A DNA stretch of 60,641 nt from contig JAJPGZ010000004.1 in the NCBI GenBank assembly GCA_021325495.1, forward strand, positions 1 through 60,641. Reading direction: 5' to 3'. Positions within the stretch are counted from its first letter, which is position 1; every line of letters begins with the position of its first letter. The notes below the pieces were generated by a model. It ran no database searches. It was not told where the DNA came from and saw only the letters and a program-made list of their open reading frames with translations. Made by a program: the position numbers and the translations under genes. Source of the DNA: Spartobacteria bacterium. Lineage in GTDB: Bacteria > Verrucomicrobiota > Verrucomicrobiia > Chthoniobacterales > UBA10450. Positions 25,569 through 33,862 of the stretch are shown in pieces.

Positions 25569-26756
25569 CTATTGTTCAATTCGTTTCAAAAGATACGCTG
25601 CGCCTACAAAAGTGATAAGCGCCCCCGCTAAAAGGACGACAAGATCGACAAGGTAAAACGTCAGCGGCGCGTGATACATGTTCACGAGACGGAAGGCGCG
25701 GCAGAAATGCGTCAGCGGAAAAATCTCGGAGATGTAACGAATGGCTTGCGGAAGTTGTTCGAGCGGGGCGAACGCGCCGGACAAGACGAACACCGGAAGA
25801 AGAAAGAAGACGGAAAATTGGATCGCCTGGGTTTGCGTTTTTGAAATGGCGGAAATGAGCAGGCCCAGGCCTAACGAACACAAGAGGAACATCAGACAGA
25901 TGAGCGCGAGCATTGCCGGTGAATGGAACGCGACCGCGAAATGCCACGCGCTGAGCGCGACGATGATAACAATGAGCACGATCGAGATGGCGAGATACGG
26001 CAGAATTTTCCCGATGACGATCTCGCCGCGTTGCAACGACGTGACCAGCAATTGGTAGAGCGTTCCCGATTCACGTTCGCGCGCGATGGTGCAGGCCATG
26101 AGCGTGACGGTGAGCAATTGGAGAATGAGCCCGATGATTCCGGGAATGACGAAATCGATCACGCGCGACTTCGGGTTGTAGAGAAGCTTCGTGTCGGCCG
26201 TCCACGGTTCCATGAGCGAGACGAATTGCTTCCGTACTTCGACGCGTAACTTTTTGCCAAGATCGACAACGTCATCCGGCAGATTCTCCACGAGGCGATC
26301 GCGCTCTTTCACCTGGAAATCGGCCAGACTTTTCTGCACCGCGCCTTCCGCCGCCGCCGCGGTATTGATGTCGCCATTGTCGAGATAAAGCGGCAGCGGC
26401 TTCGGATTCCCCGCGCCTAACGAATCGCTCCAACCCTGCGGAATAACGAGAATCGCCTGCACGTGATTGCCGAGGAGATCGGATTCGTTCGCCATCTCTG
26501 GCGCGCCTTTGCGCCAATAAAACGTGTTGTTCTTTGCGATGATGTCGATGAAGCGCTGTGTCTGCGGCGTGTTGTCGCGATTGATCAATAGCGCGGGCAC
26601 GCCGCTGATTTCGCTCGTCTCGAACGCATGACCGAAGAGAAGGGTGAAGAGCGGCGGCAAAATCAAAAGCAGAATGAGCACGCGCCGGTCGCGGTAGATG
26701 TGGAGAAATTCTTTGTAAGCGACGCTGGCGATCGCGTGAAAGGACATCGCTTTCAT
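25569..26756 (-). CDS. ABC-2 type permease (YhhJ/YbhR-like)
   Basis: 395 residues. One TM helix near the N-terminus (LILLLILPPLFTLLFGHAF), a large periplasmic region, then five helices from about residue 205, including LTVTLMACTIARERESGTLYQLLVTSL, a family hallmark. Exports an unknown drug or lipid with the ATPase encoded upstream, whose stop overlaps this start by 4 bp. Repeat copies at 25641 and 26260. Confidence 0.9.
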   Translation of the reverse strand: MKAMSFHAIASVAYKEFLHIYRDRRVLILLLILPPLFTLLFGHAFETSEISGVPALLINRDNTPQTQRFIDIIAKNNTFYWRKGAPEMANESDLLGNHVQAILVIPQGWSDSLGAGNPKPLPLYLDNGDINTAAAAEGAVQKSLADFQVKERDRLVENLPDDVVDLGKKLRVEVRKQFVSLMEPWTADTKLLYNPKSRVIDFVIPGIIGLILQLLTVTLMACTIARERESGTLYQLLVTSLQRGEIVIGKILPYLAISIVLIVIIVALSAWHFAVAFHSPAMLALICLMFLLCSLGLGLLISAISKTQTQAIQFSVFFLLPVFVLSGAFAPLEQLPQAIRYISEIFPLTHFCRAFRLVNMYHAPLTFYLVDLVVLLAGALITFVGAAYLLKRIEQ

Positions 26757-27703
26757 ATTGTCGATCTTGTCAGGACGGCGTCGTAACCCTGCGAATACGC
26801 GGTGAAAACGTCTTCCATGTCCGGTTCGACCCAGCGCGAGCCTAACAATTTCAAATCAGGGAACGGCCAGTTGTTTTGCCAGCTCGCGAGCAACTTCTCC
26901 GGTTCCGGCGAATAAATTCGCAACGAGCCGCTGCGCAGCGAAACGCCGAGCACTTCCGGCAGATTTCGCAGCCTAACGAGCGCGGGCATGGTTGGATCGA
27001 CATCGACTTCGAGCAGTTTCGTGCGAAAGCTCGCCTTCAATTGTCGCGGTGACGCTTTCGCGAGCAACCGGCCGTTCTCGATAAATCCGACTTCGGTGCA
27101 GCGTTCGGCTTCATCCATGTAATGCGTCGTGACGAAAATGGTTTTGCCGCCGTGGCTCAGGTCGTAGAGCAGATTCCACATTTGCTGTCGATGCACCGGA
27201 TCGAGGCCCGATGTCGGCTCATCGAGAAATAAAAGCGGCGGGTCGTGCACGAGCGCGCAAGCGAGCGCGAGCAGTTGCCGCATGCCGCCGGATAAACTGC
27301 CCGCAGCCGTGTCGCGCTTTTGTTCGAGATCGCACCGCCTTATCAAATCATCAGTGCGCTTCTCCAGGCGGTCCGGCGGAACGCGACAGGCGCCGCCGAA
27401 GAAACGCAGATTTTCTTCCACGGTAAGATCGGGATACAAACTGAAACGCTGCGCGACGTAACCAAATTTCGTCCGGACAAGATGTCGATCTTTCCAAACA
27501 TCGTGGCCATCGATCAGGCCGCGGCCGCCGGTCGGATGAGTCAATCCGCACAGCATTCGCATCGTCGTCGTCTTCCCCGCCCCGTTCGCGCCGAGAAATC
27601 CGAAAATCGTTCCGGCATTGATCGTGAAAGAGAGATCGCGCACGGCCGCGACGTCGCCGTAGCGCTTGCTCAAATTTTCCAGCACGATCACCGATGCGTT
27701 CAT
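26753..27703 (-). CDS. ABC transporter ATPase (YbhF/CcmA-like)
   Basis: 316 residues: Walker A GANGAGKTTT, signature LSGGMRQLLALACAL, Walker B LLFLDEPTSGLD, H-loop VTTHYMDEAE. A C-terminal extension of about 85 residues is typical of ABC-2 exporters. The final residues RSTI plus the stop TGA arise from a repeat copy (26759) placed over the junction with the permease gene. First gene of a three-gene operon. Confidence 0.93.
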   Translation of the reverse strand: MNASVIVLENLSKRYGDVAAVRDLSFTINAGTIFGFLGANGAGKTTTMRMLCGLTHPTGGRGLIDGHDVWKDRHLVRTKFGYVAQRFSLYPDLTVEENLRFFGGACRVPPDRLEKRTDDLIRRCDLEQKRDTAAGSLSGGMRQLLALACALVHDPPLLFLDEPTSGLDPVHRQQMWNLLYDLSHGGKTIFVTTHYMDEAERCTEVGFIENGRLLAKASPRQLKASFRTKLLEVDVDPTMPALVRLRNLPEVLGVSLRSGSLRIYSPEPEKLLASWQNNWPFPDLKLLGSRWVEPDMEDVFTAYSQGYDAVLTRSTI

Positions 27704-27745
27704 GAACGATTTCTTAATTGCGATGCCTCATCATGATTTGCAACC

Positions 27746-28744
27746 ATGAGCCGCCAGCGATTAGTTAAGCGAGTCATGAAACCGATTCTCCCATTCGTCC
27801 TCGCATTCGCGATTGTGTTCGCAAGATCGACAATCGCACACGCGGACCCGGTCTCGGAATTGGCCAGCTTTTCCGTCTTCGACAAGATCGACATCAACGA
27901 TCTGGCCGCGAGCGATGCGAAAACAATGCACGGCCCGCCGATGAACGGGCGGTATTTGTCGGTGCAAAGTGTTTACGTCATGCCGGGCGCGCCCGCGCAA
28001 GTCATCGCCGCCATGAAAAATTGGGACGCGACCAAACATCGCGAGCTGAAAGTTCTTCTGCACGGCGATCTTTCCGCGTCACCGGCCGCGTCTGATTTTG
28101 CGAAATTAAAAAATGCGCCGGACAACGGAGCCGTGCGCGCGTTGAAGGACAAAACACAAAAGCTGAGTAACGATCTCCAGATCAGCAAAGAGGACGCGAA
28201 AAAATCCGGGGCCGATTTTGTTGGCTTCTGGAGCGATGTGCTGGCGCGGCGAGCAAAAACTTTTTCGTCCGGCGGAATGGCCGCATTACCGGCCTACGAT
28301 TACGGCGGCGCGACGATCCGTGCGAATGAAGAAGTGAATACGCTGCTCAAAAATCAGGATAAAATTCGCAAACAGTTTTCCGGTTTCTTGAGTGCGACCG
28401 GCATCGGCCGCGGCGCGGGCTCGATCGCGCCGGAGCTGTATTGGGAATTGCTCGATGTCGATGATCAAGGCGTGGTCACGGACGGCGCGTCTTACAGTCG
28501 CGGGCAACAGGCCGTCGATGTTTCGTATTACGCGAGTGGCGGTTACTACGTTGCGCTCACCTTTTATCAAATGTGGCCGGTGACGGCGAACGGCAAAGCG
28601 TCCACGCTGGTTTGGCGCGGTGACATGATTTCGTCGGCGGCGCTGGCGGATTTGCACGGCGTGGAGCGGCTCGGGTCGGAATCGGCCATGATGAAAGATA
28701 TTTCGAAAGCGATCGCATTCTTCCGTAAAGATACGGCTCGTTAG
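27746..28744 (+). CDS. Secreted protein of unknown function
   Basis: 332 residues (or 322 from ATG at 27776). Signal peptide MKPILPFVLAFAIVFARSTIAHA; the RST of the cleavage region is a repeat copy (27823), and a second copy encodes FDKIDIN (27884). The mature part is mixed alpha/beta with no motif I recognise. It has the regions RGAGSIAPELYWELLDVDDQG and SYYASGGYYVALTFYQMWP. Immediately followed (2 bp) by the barrel paralog, so probably co-transcribed. Confidence 0.7.
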   Translation: MSRQRLVKRVMKPILPFVLAFAIVFARSTIAHADPVSELASFSVFDKIDINDLAASDAKTMHGPPMNGRYLSVQSVYVMPGAPAQVIAAMKNWDATKHRELKVLLHGDLSASPAASDFAKLKNAPDNGAVRALKDKTQKLSNDLQISKEDAKKSGADFVGFWSDVLARRAKTFSSGGMAALPAYDYGGATIRANEEVNTLLKNQDKIRKQFSGFLSATGIGRGAGSIAPELYWELLDVDDQGVVTDGASYSRGQQAVDVSYYASGGYYVALTFYQMWPVTANGKASTLVWRGDMISSAALADLHGVERLGSESAMMKDISKAIAFFRKDTAR

Positions 28745-28746
28745 GC

Positions 28747-29661
28747 ATGAACAGATATCGATGTCGATCTTGCGTGGGCGCGACCATTCTCGCGTTCCTC
28801 GCGGTGACGATGTCGATCTTAGCGGACGAGACGCAGGTCGATTGGTTCGCGCCGTTGTCGAAACTGACGGGCGAATATGTCGCGGAAGAAACTTATGTCG
28901 GCGAAGCAGCGGTGATCCGCAGCGCGCGCAAGATCGACAACTTCGATGAGCACGACACCATCCTGCGTTTCATTCTGACGCCGCGAACGAAATTCGGCGT
29001 GCTGCGACTCGGTCTGGAATGGGAACATTTTTCGTTCGGCATGCCGGCAAATGCGCCCTTGCCAAACACATTGCAGGAACTCGCGGCCGTAATCGGGATC
29101 GATGTGCAAATTTCCGATTCGATTCTCGCGCGCTTCGAAGCGACGCCTGGATTTTATGGCGCCAATCACCTCGACAGTGATCAGATCAACGTTCCGTTCA
29201 TCGCCGGGGGCACATACATTTACAATCCGAACCTTCAATTCATTCTCGGCGTCAGTATCGACGTGGAACGTGAGTATCCGGTGATTCCGGCCGCGGGCAT
29301 TCGCTGGAAAATCGCGCGCGACTGGGTGTTGAACGCGGTCTTACCGGAGCCGCGCCTTGAATATACGCCGACGAAGGCGGTGACGCTTTATGCCGGCGCC
29401 AACATCAAACAGACGAACTTCCGCATGGATGACGATTTCGGCGTGAATCACAGTATTCATCGACTCGATCACTCGGTCTTGAGTTATAGCGAGTTGCGCG
29501 GCGGCATTGGCGTTGATTGGAAATTGGCGTCGTTCGTGACGGCAAGCGTCGAAGCGGGCTATCAACCGTATCGCGCGTTCGATTTTTACCGGGCCGATAT
29601 TCGTTTTCACGAAGACGGCAGCGCGCCTTATGGCATGATCTCGTTGCACGGCGCGTTTTGA
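28747..29661 (+). CDS. Outer-membrane barrel-like secreted protein, paralog 2
   Basis: 304 residues with a signal peptide whose two ends are translated repeat copies (28762 reads CRSC, 28811 reads SIL before ADETQ). The mature part is strand-rich and ends SLHGAF with a terminal Phe. It is paralogous to 24280-25188: both carry a G-G-P-like mid segment, a P-(K/E)-P-x-L-x-Y-x-P motif and a related last hairpin. Function unknown. It converges on the nitrilase gene with one repeat (29670) filling the 22-bp gap. Confidence 0.72.
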   Translation: MNRYRCRSCVGATILAFLAVTMSILADETQVDWFAPLSKLTGEYVAEETYVGEAAVIRSARKIDNFDEHDTILRFILTPRTKFGVLRLGLEWEHFSFGMPANAPLPNTLQELAAVIGIDVQISDSILARFEATPGFYGANHLDSDQINVPFIAGGTYIYNPNLQFILGVSIDVEREYPVIPAAGIRWKIARDWVLNAVLPEPRLEYTPTKAVTLYAGANIKQTNFRMDDDFGVNHSIHRLDHSVLSYSELRGGIGVDWKLASFVTASVEAGYQPYRAFDFYRADIRFHEDGSAPYGMISLHGAF

Positions 29662-29683
29662 GTTCGCGCAAGATCGACAATCG

Positions 29684-30472
29684 CTATTTGAACAGGTCGG
29701 GCCGGCGATGCGCGAAGACCGGCATGCGGTCGCGAGTTTTCTTAATCACTTCTGCGCTCAACTCCGACTGGATTAATTCATCGCGATCGGCCGAAGCTGA
29801 ATCAAGCACCGCGCCATTCGGATCGATAATGACCGACGATCCGCAAAACGTGACCTCGTCATCGGTCCCGACGCGATTGGACGCGATCACGTAACTTTGA
29901 TTTTCAATCGCGCGCGCGATCAGCAACGCGCGCATGTGTTTCGCCCTAACGAACGGCCACGCGGAGGAAACAACGAGCACGTTTGCCCCTTTGTCCGCAG
30001 CCAGCGCGCGATAAATTTCGGGAAAGCGCAAATCGTAACAAATGGTGAGGCCAAATCTCCACCCATCGAGCTCCGCAACCGTGATCGCATCGCCGGGCGC
30101 AAAACATTTCTCTTCTTCCACCGGCGGCACGGCGAAAAGGTGACACTTGCGATATCTGGCGATGATCTCGCCGCGCGAGTTAATGAAGACCTGCGAATTA
30201 TAAATGCGATCGCCTTCGCGTTCCGAAACGCCGCAGATGATGGCGATCGACAAATTCTGCGCAAACTTTCGTAGTTCGGGGACAGCGCCTTCGTTCCACG
30301 ATGTCGCGTTTTTGCGGATCACCGGCATCGAGTAACTCGTGTCGCACATCTCCGGGAAAACGACGAGGTCGGCTCCGCGGGCGCGCGCGCTCGTCGAAAA
30401 ATCGCGGATCTGCCGAAGGTTCGTCTTCGGCTCGCCCGGCGCGCAGGTGATTTGGGCAACCGCGATTTTCAT
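29684..30472 (-). CDS. Carbon-nitrogen hydrolase (nitrilase superfamily)
   Basis: 262 residues. The catalytic triad is visible as Glu in VVFPEMCD, Lys in ARYRKCHLF and Cys in TICYDLRFPE. The arrangement is most like predicted omega-amidase/deaminated-glutathione amidase-type enzymes; the substrate is uncertain. ATG at 30472 gives MKIAVAQITC, the standard N-terminus of the family. Confidence 0.9.
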   Translation of the reverse strand: MKIAVAQITCAPGEPKTNLRQIRDFSTSARARGADLVVFPEMCDTSYSMPVIRKNATSWNEGAVPELRKFAQNLSIAIICGVSEREGDRIYNSQVFINSRGEIIARYRKCHLFAVPPVEEEKCFAPGDAITVAELDGWRFGLTICYDLRFPEIYRALAADKGANVLVVSSAWPFVRAKHMRALLIARAIENQSYVIASNRVGTDDEVTFCGSSVIIDPNGAVLDSASADRDELIQSELSAEVIKKTRDRMPVFAHRRPDLFK

Positions 30473-30541
30473 GGTGAGCAGTATTCGCGCTGCGCCCAAT
30501 TATTCCTGCCGCGCCGCCTCGCGCCAATCTAATTGTCGATC

Positions 30542-31942
30542 TTAGCGCAATGTCCGATCGAGCGCGCCGATCTTCCGGATCTCGGGCCACTTCAAGGCGG
30601 AGCCGAAGACGACGAGGATGGTCCCGATTCCCCCGGCCACAACCGAAATGACCGGACCGACCAGCGCCGCGGTTAGGCCGGATTCGAGCGCGCCGAATTC
30701 GTTCGATGTGCCGATGAAAATGTTGTTCACGGCGGAAACGCGGCCTCGCATTTCGTCCGGCGTGACCAGTTGCACGATCGATCCGCGAATGATGACGCTT
30801 ACGCTATCGAGCGCGCCGGCGAAGAACAACATCGCAAGCGAAAGCCAGAGCGCTTTCGACAGGCCGAAGATAACGGTGGCCATTCCGAAACCCACGACGC
30901 ACCAAAGCAAAGTTTTTCCCGCCTGTCGCATCGGCGGCAGGTAGGCGACGAGCAACGCCATCGAGAACGCGCCGACCGCCGGCGCGGCGCGCATCCATCC
31001 GAGACCGACGGGACCACAGTGCAGAATTTGGTCGGCGAAGATCGGCAGGAGTGCGACCGCGCCGCCTAACAACACCGCAAACAAATCGAGCGTGATGGTC
31101 GCGAGAATAACTTTTCGGCTAAAAACGAATTTGACCCCGGCAGCGAAACTGCGCCACCGACTCGGATCGATGTTGTTCCGCTTTTGCGGCGCGCGCGCGA
31201 TCGGCAGCACGAGCAGGAAAAATAAAAACGCGGTGATCGCGTCGATAATGTAAACCGGTGCAAATCCGAGATGCGCGACCATGAAACCGCTGATGGCCGG
31301 ACCGACGACCGAGCCGATTTGGAAGACGCTGTTATTCCAGGTGACGGCATTGGAAAAGGCGTCACGCGAAATCAGCGTGGGAAAAAATGAGCTGCGCGCC
31401 GCCCAACTGAACGTGCGGGCGATGGCGCCGAAGAAAAGCAGGAGGTAGATGAGCGGGATTGATGCGTCGTCGAAGTGAAAGGAATGGTCATGTCGCTCGA
31501 AGATTTGCGCCAGGCTCGTTAGGCCGTGATTGCATGCGCGCAAGATCGACATGTTCGGAATGGCGAGATGTTGCCAGGAAACGAGCGCGAGCAGCACGGA
31601 TGTGATCGCGCTAAAAATTTGCGCCACGAGTATGATGTGTTTGCGGCTGATGCGATCGGCCAGGTCGCCCGCCGGGAGGGAGAGGCCGACGATTGGAATT
31701 GCAAAGACGAACCCGACGAGGCCGAGCGCGGTCGCAGAATGTGTGCGCGCGTAAATTTCCCATTCCACCGCGACGGCGAGCATTTGCCGGCCGATGATCG
31801 ACAATAAATTCCCCGCCGTGAAAAACGCGAAGCCGCGCGAACGAAAGGCGGCGTAAGGATCGTGTCGCGGAATGACCGCGCCCGTAATTTGCGGCTGATC
31901 TTCCGCCGGCGTCTCGCATTCGTCCCCCGAATCATCGCGCAC
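30542..31942 (-). CDS. MFS transporter (EntS-like exporter family)
   Basis: 466 residues, about 12 TM helices, with the MFS loop motif PAGDLADRISRKHIILVAQI. The arrangement resembles MFS_3 enterobactin-exporter-type proteins. A loop of about 30 residues around NMSILRACNHGLTSLAQIF is a poor match for a transmembrane protein and contains both dispersed motifs (31542 and 31519). The stop TAA is part of a repeat copy (30534). Confidence 0.85.
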   Translation of the reverse strand: MRDDSGDECETPAEDQPQITGAVIPRHDPYAAFRSRGFAFFTAGNLLSIIGRQMLAVAVEWEIYARTHSATALGLVGFVFAIPIVGLSLPAGDLADRISRKHIILVAQIFSAITSVLLALVSWQHLAIPNMSILRACNHGLTSLAQIFERHDHSFHFDDASIPLIYLLLFFGAIARTFSWAARSSFFPTLISRDAFSNAVTWNNSVFQIGSVVGPAISGFMVAHLGFAPVYIIDAITAFLFFLLVLPIARAPQKRNNIDPSRWRSFAAGVKFVFSRKVILATITLDLFAVLLGGAVALLPIFADQILHCGPVGLGWMRAAPAVGAFSMALLVAYLPPMRQAGKTLLWCVVGFGMATVIFGLSKALWLSLAMLFFAGALDSVSVIIRGSIVQLVTPDEMRGRVSAVNNIFIGTSNEFGALESGLTAALVGPVISVVAGGIGTILVVFGSALKWPEIRKIGALDRTLR

Positions 31943-31993
31943 GCCGCCAACATGCGCGACCGAATGAAGATGTCGATCTTGCGCATTAAATTC

Positions 31994-32095
31994 TGGGGAG
32001 CGCAGGCGGCCCGCCTGCGGATTCCGGCGGCTCGCCGGAATTATTTGTGTTCGGCGAGCCGCCGAACACTACAGGCCAGCGGCCTGTGCTCCCCA
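31994..32095. repeat. Palindromic MITE-like repeat, GGGGAGC family, intergenic copy
   Basis: About 102 bp with ends TGGGGAGCGCAGGCGG and GCGGCCTGTGCTCCCCA, and an inner stem GGCGGCTCGCC/GGCGAGCCGCC. It lies between the MFS start and the stop of the GlcG-domain gene. A second copy with the same outer ends and inner stem is inside the cytochrome gene at 37740-37838. Confidence 0.85.
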
Positions 32096-32107
32096 AACCA
32101 CAGAAAA

Positions 32108-33760
32108 TCACAGTCCCGGATCGCGCGGGAACTTCGCATACGGCAATCGCGTCCCGCGAAAGAAAAATTGATCGGCGCGAATGCGGTCGGGCGCGAGAAA
32201 ATCGTGGCAGCCCGACGCGCCGACGATGTCGTCCTGATCGACCCCGTCGCCGCTGACGCCAATCGCGCCGACGAGCGTGCCGTTTCGATAAAGTGGAAAG
32301 CCGCCGGGGAAAATTGTGATTCCGTTAGGCAAAGATGGATTCAATCCATCGCGGGCATCGGGCGCGGTCGCAGGCATGGCGGTGAAGACAACGTCCGGTT
32401 CGGTCCCGGAAAATCCAGAGAGTCGATCTTGTTCGGCGAAAAATGGGCCGGGACTATTACCATCGATTCCCGGCGGATAATTTTTTTGCGCGAGAAATCC
32501 GACGGCGCGGGTGGAAAGCGCGACGTTCGTGCCGAAGCCAACAAAATCGTGTCGCGAATAAAAAACCGCGGTGCGCGCTTTCTGCACCGCTACGTCCCAG
32601 CTGAACATCGTCGCTTCGCCGGTGCGGAAAGTTCCGAGAACAGTCGGCGCAATTCCGTCCACGTCCGGATTGTTCACGACGGTGATGAAGACCTGCATTT
32701 GCGTGCCGATGGGCAAACGAATTCCGGCGCGCGTGATTTTCACGCGCTCGGCCGCGAAGCGAATGATGTCACGCACTTCCGGAGCGGTGAGGCGCGGCTG
32801 GCCGTTGATCGGTGCCAGGATCGGATCGTTTTGAATCGGCTGCCGCAACTCGCCATCAACGTTTGCGAATGTTGCCGGCACGATTCCAGGGGGAGGACCT
32901 GGAGAATTTTGCGGTGGATAGTTCGAGTCGTAATTGCCTGGAGGCGTCGCGAAATTCTTCGGCTTCTGCGTTGACGACGCCGTGTAGGGCAGACGGATAC
33001 CGTTGATGAAAACTTTGTCCGCGGTGACGGTTGATGGCGGTTTGAAGGAACCTTGTCCGGCGAGCGCGATGTCTTCGTCCTGGTCGTAACTGTTGATGGA
33101 GATGAATGGATTTTCGTTGCGCAGAAGTCCGGGGGTGATCGTCATTGCGCAAAACGTCAGCGCGACGGTCGATGGAATCGGCGGATTTGGATTGCCGTCG
33201 CCGGTCACGCCGATTCCGCCGGCGAGTTTTCCGTTTTTGTAAAGCGGGACGCCGCCGGGCGAACCATCGAGCGATGTCCCGGCGATCGGATCGCCAAAAG
33301 TTCCCGGCGACGGAATGGTCTGTGGCGGGATCGGCGGCGGGCAATACACCATGCCGATCTTTTTAAAATGGTTCACGTCGCTAACGAACAAGTTCGACAA
33401 TCCAACGCCCACGAGCGGACCGGGCGCGGTGTTGCTCACGCCGACCGGAAAATGTTGTTGAATGATGTAACCCGCCGTGCGCGACGTGAACGCGTTTTGG
33501 TTGCTGCTTAAAAACGCGGCCGTGCCCGCTTTCGAAACCGCAGTCGCGATTTCATCCTGCGTCGCGTTTCCGCCGCGCGTGACCCAAACGCCGAGCACGT
33601 AACCTTCACGATCAGTGACCGCGATGATGCTGTTAGGCGAAATCTTTGCCGCGCGAGCCGCGGCGCGGCGAATGATGATGTCGACGTCAGCGGACGTGAG
33701 CTGCGCAAACGAATTCCCCACGACGGCGAAGAAAACGAGGAGGAACAGACGGAATCTCAT
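32108..33760 (-). CDS. Secreted protein with two GlcG/HbpS (DUF336) domains
   Basis: 550 residues. Signal peptide MRFRLFLLVFFAVVGNSFA followed by two GlcG/HbpS-like domains. The first is at about 22-190 (SADVDIIIRRAAARAAKI, GVPLYKNGKLAGGIGVTGDG) and the second at about 325-530 (APEVRDIIRFAAERV, GFPLYRNGTLVGAIGVSGDG). HbpS binds heme and senses redox stress in Streptomyces; here heme or cofactor binding outside the cell is a guess. Divergent from the porin-cytochrome cluster with a tandem repeat pair in the shared upstream region. Confidence 0.85.
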   Translation of the reverse strand: MRFRLFLLVFFAVVGNSFAQLTSADVDIIIRRAAARAAKISPNSIIAVTDREGYVLGVWVTRGGNATQDEIATAVSKAGTAAFLSSNQNAFTSRTAGYIIQQHFPVGVSNTAPGPLVGVGLSNLFVSDVNHFKKIGMVYCPPPIPPQTIPSPGTFGDPIAGTSLDGSPGGVPLYKNGKLAGGIGVTGDGNPNPPIPSTVALTFCAMTITPGLLRNENPFISINSYDQDEDIALAGQGSFKPPSTVTADKVFINGIRLPYTASSTQKPKNFATPPGNYDSNYPPQNSPGPPPGIVPATFANVDGELRQPIQNDPILAPINGQPRLTAPEVRDIIRFAAERVKITRAGIRLPIGTQMQVFITVVNNPDVDGIAPTVLGTFRTGEATMFSWDVAVQKARTAVFYSRHDFVGFGTNVALSTRAVGFLAQKNYPPGIDGNSPGPFFAEQDRLSGFSGTEPDVVFTAMPATAPDARDGLNPSLPNGITIFPGGFPLYRNGTLVGAIGVSGDGVDQDDIVGASGCHDFLAPDRIRADQFFFRGTRLPYAKFPRDPGL

Positions 33761-33784
33761 TCGGGGGGCTTTCTGGTAACAGAT

Positions 33785-33809
33785 AAGATCGACATCGGCA
33801 AGATCGACA
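33785..33809 (+). repeat. Tandem pair of the 10-mer, 15-bp period
   Basis: Two AAGATCGACA copies 15 bp apart, spacer TCGGC, between the divergent GlcG-domain gene and outer-membrane barrel gene. Confidence 0.9.
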
Positions 33810-33862
33810 ATCGACGCCTGAGCTTGCTATGTCCGAGGCGTTTCCGGCATTCTCCCCCTCCC